From positions 1 through 9,379 of the forward strand of contig CAIVHJ010000002.1 in NCBI GenBank assembly GCA_903905665.1: a DNA stretch of 9,379 bases, in the 5' to 3' direction. Below, one piece after another: positions 5,737-9,379 of this stretch. Source of the stretch: an uncultured Phycisphaerales bacterium. GTDB lineage: Bacteria > Planctomycetota > Phycisphaerae > UBA1845 > CAIVHJ01. Position numbers and translations under genes: made by a program. Below the pieces are notes generated by a model that was not told the DNA's origin, did not search any database, and worked only from the letters and a program-made list of their open reading frames with translations. How positions within the stretch are numbered: the stretch's first letter is position 1; every line of letters starts with the position of its first letter.

Positions 5737-6803
5737 TTCGGAGGATCCGCCGCCTGAAGGGTTGCCTTGAGTTGGGCGACATCGGCTTCGAGCGCTTTGA
5801 GGCGGGTCCGCATTTCGGGGAGTTTTTGGATCAAAAATATGTGGCGCTTGGTGTCGGATGCCTTTATTGCCGGTTGGCCCAACACGTACGTATTTGGTTC
5901 CACGTCGTTGACGACGCCGGCTTTGGCGCCGACCGTGGCGCGATCCCCGATGTGCACGTGGCCCACCACGCCTGCCTGACCTGCCATTTGCACGTGCTTG
6001 CCGACCGTCACCGAACCGGCCAAACCCACCTGTGCCACAAACATCGCCTGCTCGCCGACGCGAGTCCCGTGTCCGATCGCAATCAGATTGCTCAGTTTCG
6101 ATCCCCGTCCGATGACCGTCCGGCCCAGTGTCGCGCGGTCAATCGTACAGTTGGCGCCGATTTCCACATCGTCTTCGATAACCACGTTGCCCACCTGTGG
6201 AATCTTGAACCATTCGTCACCGACGGGTGCATAACCCAAACCGTCCTCACCGATGACAGAGCCGGCGTGAATCGTCACGCGGTGGCCCAAGATCACTTGT
6301 TCATAGATAACCACGTGGGGGTAAAGTACGACATCGTTTCCGAGTCGGCATCCTCGACCGACATAGACCCCCGGATACAGCACGACGTTGTCCCCGATCG
6401 TCACGTCGCTTTCAACTGTGGCGCCGGGTCCGATGCGGGGATTTTTGCCAATTTGCACGTTTTTTCCGAGTGTGGCGGACAGGTGGATTCCGCCCCAGTT
6501 CGGATGTTGGCGATACCCATGAATCCGCACAATGGCCGCCATGAGTGCCGGATAGGGTTTTTCCATCCGGACCAGCGTCATGGGGCGAGGGGGTTTGACC
6601 ACACGGTCCACGATGACGGCTCCGGCGCGGGTGGTTGCCAGTAATTTTTCATATTTGGGATTGGCCAGGAAGCTGATTTCGGATGGTGTGGCGTCTTCGA
6701 GCGTATTGACGGCGGTGATCACCGTGGCCGGATCGCCCTCGATCTGGGCCGGCATCGACTGCGTCGCCAGAAAATCCGCCAATTCCCGCAGAGTCAACTT
6801 CAT
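5733..6803 (-). CDS. lpxD: UDP-3-O-acylglucosamine N-acyltransferase LpxD
   Basis: LpxD transfers a hydroxyacyl chain from acyl-ACP to the 2-amino group of UDP-3-O-acylglucosamine, the third step of lipid A synthesis, on the cytoplasmic side of the inner membrane. The 356-residue product has the N-terminal uridine-binding domain (about 1-100, with LTLRELADFL and EISFLANPKY). A left-handed beta-helix of hexapeptide repeats follows (about 105-300, for example IGKNPRIGPGATVESDVTIG). The C-terminal helix has heptad character (PEMRTRLKALEADVAQL). The probable catalytic histidine is H245 in IAIGHGTRVG; many homologues have HN here, this one HG. A GTG at 6812 is in frame, but ATG 6803 has GGAAG 8 nt upstream and begins MKLTL, so I prefer it. 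First gene of the lpxD-lpxI-ribE-pdxA unit. Confidence 0.96.
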   Translation of the reverse strand: MKLTLRELADFLATQSMPAQIEGDPATVITAVNTLEDATPSEISFLANPKYEKLLATTRAGAVIVDRVVKPPRPMTLVRMEKPYPALMAAIVRIHGYRQHPNWGGIHLSATLGKNVQIGKNPRIGPGATVESDVTIGDNVVLYPGVYVGRGCRLGNDVVLYPHVVIYEQVILGHRVTIHAGSVIGEDGLGYAPVGDEWFKIPQVGNVVIEDDVEIGANCTIDRATLGRTVIGRGSKLSNLIAIGHGTRVGEQAMFVAQVGLAGSVTVGKHVQMAGQAGVVGHVHIGDRATVGAKAGVVNDVEPNTYVLGQPAIKASDTKRHIFLIQKLPEMRTRLKALEADVAQLKATLQAADPPK

Positions 6804-6811
6804 AAACCGCA

Positions 6812-6816
6812 CTTCC
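6812..6816 (-). promoter_or_regulatory. Shine-Dalgarno deciding the lpxD start
   Basis: GGAAG on the minus strand lies 8 nt before the ATG at 6803. It overlaps the alternative in-frame GTG at 6812, so it argues for the shorter lpxD. Confidence 0.6.
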
Positions 6817-6867
6817 GATCAATCGTTTCGGGTTCGCTCCGTTGCAGACCATGCTCTCAAACTCTCT

Positions 6868-6897
6868 ATTGTAAAGAGGTTGCAGCAGAAACGTCAA
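6868..6897 (-). promoter_or_regulatory. Sigma70-like promoter of the lpxD operon
   Basis: On the minus strand TTGACG (6892-6897) and TACAAT (6868-6873) are separated by 18 bp. Each matches 5 of 6 consensus bases. Transcription would begin near 6861, giving a leader of about 58 nt before lpxD. This is the best promoter match in the window and would drive lpxD, lpxI, ribE and pdxA together. Confidence 0.65.
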
Positions 6898-6930
6898 ACA
6901 AAATCAGGTGAGGGTCCGGGGTTTCACTGA
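6896..6930 (-). terminator. Probable rho-independent terminator after the zinc-ribbon gene
   Basis: On the minus strand TCAGTGA (6924-6930) pairs with TCACCTGA (6904-6911) with one bulged base, then TTTTGTTT follows (6896-6903). It lies 23 bp after the end of the 6954-7547 gene. The T-run overlaps the -35 box of the lpxD promoter, so one transcript would end where the next begins. The stem is imperfect. Confidence 0.45.
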
Positions 6931-6953
6931 GGGCGGCGAATACTTGCAGAGCG

Positions 6954-7547
6954 TCAATCGCGTTTCCAGAACGACCACCATGGTTTTTTGGTATTGCTTT
7001 GGATGAGGCGGCGCATGACGGTCAGGTCGGGCAATTTGGATCGCAGATCGACCAGTCGTCGCCGAACGAAAAGTTCCGGTTGGGTTCGGAGATGCTCCCG
7101 TGTCCGATCGCTGAAAAAAGCGGATTCCGGGGGCAATTCGTTGTCCGGTTCATAAAACTTCAGCGCCTCGTCGAGGCACAGTGCCGCTTCGTATCCTAAT
7201 CGGCGGCTTTCGGATTTGTCCCGGGTCTGGGCGGCTTTGGAAGTCAGCAGATGAAACAGGGTCAACCACTGTGCCACGTCAATCAGTTGCGACGGTTCCG
7301 AATCGGGATTCACAACAGGTGGATCGTGGGGGTGGTCATCTTGTGAAGCGATCGGGAACCGTAAGGCGTGTTTTGTGCCACATTGACGGCATCGGCATTG
7401 AAATTGAAACGTGCGGAACGAGGCGGACTCAGATTCCCGCTGAACCTGTTCTGCGTCGAGAGGTCCGCCGTCGCAGGACGTACAGGGACTCAGCATCAGA
7501 AAAAAATAGACTTCTTCGATCGAATGCGCGGTTGGTCGCTCCGACAT
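6954..7547 (-). CDS. Hypothetical protein with N-terminal zinc ribbon
   Basis: I do not recognise a named function. The 197-residue product has no signal peptide and no clear membrane span. Its N-terminal part carries two Cys pairs, C22-x2-C25 (PCTSCDGGPL) and C53-x2-C56 (CRQC, with an extra Cys at 51), spaced as in a zinc ribbon. The motif SIEEVYFFLMLSPC (9-22) is the type of opening I associate with uncharacterised planctomycete proteins, but I cannot confirm this. A helical, charged region follows (about 86-185; LIDVAQWLTLFHLL, YEAALCLDEALKFY). The C-terminus is Trp-rich and basic (KKPWWSFWKR). It begins 56 nt after the lipoprotein gene on the same strand, so the two are probably co-transcribed. 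A role in nucleic-acid or protein binding is possible but unproven. Confidence 0.8.
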   Translation of the reverse strand: MSERPTAHSIEEVYFFLMLSPCTSCDGGPLDAEQVQRESESASFRTFQFQCRCRQCGTKHALRFPIASQDDHPHDPPVVNPDSEPSQLIDVAQWLTLFHLLTSKAAQTRDKSESRRLGYEAALCLDEALKFYEPDNELPPESAFFSDRTREHLRTQPELFVRRRLVDLRSKLPDLTVMRRLIQSNTKKPWWSFWKRD

Positions 7548-7603
7548 GTTCTCACTTCAAAAGGAAAGAAATGTACATTGGCTCACAGTGCTGATCTTCG
7601 TCT

Positions 7604-9097
7604 TCATCCACCCGGAGGAGGTGGGGAAGTATTAGGTTCTTTCAGTTGTGACCGCCGCATTTCCATTTCCGTCAGAATCTGCTGAAGACGCGTCGCCACT
7701 TCCGAAGGCTGAGGTCGTCCCTCCTCGATCTCTCTGAGCAGGGCCTCCAGTTTGGTTTGCGTGTCGGCGTAGATCGCCACCTGCTGAGCCAGCGATTGCT
7801 CGGTGTCGCTTTCTTCACCGGCGAAATACCACTTTTGATCAATCCGCTTGACCAGCATCGGTGACTGAGGCATTTCACCGATTTTGATGTTGATCTTGTA
7901 GGTGTTTTCATCCACTTTATCCGCCGAGACAAGCGAGGCATTTTCCAATGCCATGGAAATCTGACGGATAGTATGATCAGGGGGAAGGTTCGCCGTCTGG
8001 GCGATTTTGTCGGCGGTCATCCACATCTGGAACTCTGCCTGAGTAGCCGCCTTCACCGTCGGGGAGTATAAACTAGCCAGATCATCGAGTTTGCGGGCTT
8101 TCCATGCAGCGTTCTGTTGTTCCAGAAGTTGCCGAATGGCCGCCTCGGCATCGCTCGCATTCTCAACGCTGGGTGGGGCTTGCGGAGCCGTCGGCGGGGG
8201 ACTGCCTGCGGCATTTGCTCCCGATACCTGCATGATGAACGGCGCGAGGATCGCACTGACTTTCTGACCGATTGCCATGCTCGCCTGGGTCAACTGAACC
8301 TGCGCCGCTTCAGGGGTCATCGACCCGTCTTTCAAACCCGCCGTTACCTGATCCATCTTTTGATTGAAACTCGGCAGGTCCGCTTCCAGCGTGGAATATA
8401 ACTGATCCAGCAACGGTTGCGGCGGCCAAAATTGCTCGGGGATCTCGATCTTCCACTCCTTGCCCACTTTCTTAAATGGAACCTGGAGCGGTTCCTGTCC
8501 GCCCATCGGAGACGCAATTTCCACCACCGCGTGCCTCGAGTCCGCCCCTTTGACCGATGCCATCATCAACAGTGGTTGGAGCATCGCAATCATCGCGTTG
8601 GGATCGGTGGGCATCCCCGGCATGGCCATTGCGGGTTGGGTTCCGTCCTCGGGTTTCGGCATGGCTTCGGTCAGCGCCGTGGATTTTTCAATCGTCGGCG
8701 TCAGAACTTTCAGGAACCGGCCGATTTCCTGGCCTTGTTTGGGAACAAAGCATTTGGAAACATCCGCCCACTGCTTGTTCTTGACCACCAGCAGCATTCC
8801 CGGCAAGACGCCTTTAATGGTTGCGGTCTCGGCCAGATCAAACTTTCCAATCGGCGTCTGGCGATCCAGCGCAGTCACACGCAGTTCTTCGAGTCGTTTG
8901 GGGTCCGGTTCGGCGTTTTGAGCCACCAAAATTCCACGGTCCTGATACGACATCGAAAGATTCGTCGGAAGCGAGACATGTTCCGGCGTGCTGAAGTCCG
9001 CATCGGTGTCGTAGATCGCGTCATGATCCCTGCAACCGACGGTCAGACCAGCTACTAGAACGGCCGATACCCACAACGATAAATGCTTATTACCCAC
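7604..9097 (-). CDS. Predicted lipoprotein of unknown function
   Basis: No named function is recognised. The 497-residue product (GTG start at 9097) opens with a signal peptide, KHLSLWVSAVLVAGLTVGC, whose Cys22 could be lipidated; the lipobox TVGC is imperfect, so a plain secreted form is possible. Residues about 96-222 hold a region ending in VPFKKVGKEWKIEIP. A Met/Pro-rich stretch (PAMAMPGMPTDPNAM) interrupts it, and a Pro-rich linker follows (SPPPTAPQAPP, 299-309). Residues about 317-428 (AIRQLLEQQNAAWKARKLDD onwards, ending VKRIDQKWYFAGE) resemble SnoaL/NTF2-like domains. The two regions may be distant copies of one fold. The tail is helical and then Pro-rich (SPPPPGG). The frame extends to a TTG at 9112, but GAGGTG lies 7 nt before GTG 9097. 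The zinc-ribbon gene follows. Confidence 0.82.
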   Translation of the reverse strand: MGNKHLSLWVSAVLVAGLTVGCRDHDAIYDTDADFSTPEHVSLPTNLSMSYQDRGILVAQNAEPDPKRLEELRVTALDRQTPIGKFDLAETATIKGVLPGMLLVVKNKQWADVSKCFVPKQGQEIGRFLKVLTPTIEKSTALTEAMPKPEDGTQPAMAMPGMPTDPNAMIAMLQPLLMMASVKGADSRHAVVEIASPMGGQEPLQVPFKKVGKEWKIEIPEQFWPPQPLLDQLYSTLEADLPSFNQKMDQVTAGLKDGSMTPEAAQVQLTQASMAIGQKVSAILAPFIMQVSGANAAGSPPPTAPQAPPSVENASDAEAAIRQLLEQQNAAWKARKLDDLASLYSPTVKAATQAEFQMWMTADKIAQTANLPPDHTIRQISMALENASLVSADKVDENTYKINIKIGEMPQSPMLVKRIDQKWYFAGEESDTEQSLAQQVAIYADTQTKLEALLREIEEGRPQPSEVATRLQQILTEMEMRRSQLKEPNTSPPPPGG

Positions 9098-9104
9098 GGC
9101 ATTA

Positions 9105-9110
9105 CACCTC
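9105..9110 (-). promoter_or_regulatory. Shine-Dalgarno deciding the lipoprotein start
   Basis: GAGGTG on the minus strand lies 7 nt before the GTG at 9097. It overlaps the alternative TTG codon at 9110-9112, so the GTG start is favoured. It also yields a more typical signal peptide with a lysine near the N-terminus. Confidence 0.6.
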
Positions 9111-9138
9111 AATCGGGAATGAAAATCTACCCACTACA

Positions 9139-9167
9139 AGCGTACCCGCTACCCCCCATCGGGTCAA
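9139..9167 (-). promoter_or_regulatory. Weak candidate promoter of the lipoprotein gene
   Basis: On the minus strand TTGACC (9162-9167) is followed after 17 bp by TACGCT (9139-9144). The -35 box is good (4-5 of 6) but the -10 box is poor. It is the only spaced pair I see before the gene. Confidence 0.3.
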
Positions 9168-9233
9168 GTTACGTTTCCATTCCGAAAGATTCCTTGGTGC
9201 CTGACCTTTGTGCACTCTTTCGGCCCTGACAAA

Positions 9234-9338
9234 AAAGGGACAGGAATCTAAGAAAATGATGAATGCGGAATGATGAACGAGGAACGGTAAGAAATTGAAA
9301 AATGAAAACAAACGACAAAAGAGAAAGGGACAGGAATC
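9234..9338. repeat. Two direct copies of AAAGGGACAGGAATC, 90 bp apart
   Basis: AAAGGGACAGGAATC occurs at 9234-9248 and 9324-9338, identical over 15 bases. Each is preceded by a GACAAAA-type A-rich stretch and followed by AAGAA-like sequence, so the similarity spans about 30 bp. A third, inverted copy lies at 9346-9359. The pattern resembles a small intergenic palindromic repeat family. No transposase is present in the window. Confidence 0.7.
9255..9282. repeat. Two-unit tandem repeat, 14-bp period
   Basis: AATGATGAATGCGG (9255-9268) is followed directly by AATGATGAACGAGG (9269-9282), matching at 12 of 14 bases. It is short and degenerate, lying between the two GGGACAGGAATC copies. Confidence 0.55.
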
Positions 9339-9359
9339 GGAAGAAGGATTCCTGTCCCT
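9326..9359 (-). terminator. Perfect 13-bp inverted repeat, possible terminator of a gene beyond the right edge
   Basis: AGGGACAGGAATC (9326-9338) and GATTCCTGTCCCT (9347-9359) form a perfect 13-bp stem with an 8-nt loop. Read on the minus strand the stem is followed by TTCTCTTTTGTCGTTTG, a T-rich tail. It could thus terminate a leftward transcript entering from the right. On the plus strand the following sequence is less T-rich. As copies of its arm recur nearby, it may equally be a repeat element; both may be true. Confidence 0.5.
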
Positions 9360-9379
9360 GGATTGTTCTTCATGTGCCA

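Noticed and set aside
5772..6644. Plus-strand 290-codon open frame opposite lpxD
   Set aside because: It is antisense to the hexapeptide-repeat region of LpxD. Its His/Asp-rich translation mirrors the repeat codons.
8417..9058. Plus-strand 213-codon open frame opposite the lipoprotein gene
   Set aside because: Its translation is Arg/His/Phe-rich with no family character. The minus strand has a signal peptide, a Shine-Dalgarno and a coherent domain pattern.
9102..9311. Minus-strand 69-codon open frame (HHSAFIIF-type peptide)
   Set aside because: It is a translation of the intergenic simple repeats and the promoter region of the lipoprotein gene.
9234..9359. CRISPR array
   Set aside because: Only three short copies are present, in mixed orientation and with unequal spacing, and no cas gene is visible.

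Overview
The window looks like chromosomal DNA of a diderm (Gram-negative-type) bacterium of moderately high GC. A planctomycete or related PVC-group organism is my best guess. The support is a lipid A route with the LpxI-type pyrophosphatase, a str operon separated from other cell-envelope genes, a tRNA without encoded CCA, an N-terminal zinc-ribbon hypothetical protein of a type I associate with planctomycetes, and short palindromic/simple repeats between genes. The taxonomic call is inference from gene content, not from a marker comparison.

Layout from left to right. (1) 1-1448, minus strand: a str-type ribosomal operon read leftwards as rpsL (S12), bioY (biotin ECF transporter S component), rpsG (S7, cut by the window edge). 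The unusual point is bioY lying between rpsL and rpsG. (2) 1594-1680, minus strand: a class II tRNA-Ser (anticodon UGA) just upstream of rpsL, with promoter-like sequence before both. (3) 1828-2934, plus strand: one PLP-dependent DegT/DnrJ/EryC1 sugar aminotransferase, the only plus-strand gene. (4) 2952-6803, minus strand: a compact four-gene unit, transcribed lpxD, lpxI, ribE, pdxA, with a good sigma70-like promoter in front of lpxD. It joins two lipid A steps to one riboflavin step and one pyridoxal phosphate step. (5) 6954-9097, minus strand: a predicted lipoprotein of unknown function followed by a zinc-ribbon protein of unknown function, ended by a probable terminator that abuts the lpxD promoter. 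(6) 9113-9379: no gene. It holds a probable promoter for the lipoprotein gene and a set of short repeats, including a perfect 13-bp inverted repeat that could be a terminator for a gene beyond the right edge.

Most genes are housekeeping. No phage, CRISPR, defence or complete mobile element is visible. The points most worth a second look are the bioY insertion in the ribosomal operon, an Asn in place of a metal-ligand His in PdxA, the paired 22-bp-spaced repeats at the rpsL promoter, and the repeat cluster at the right end.
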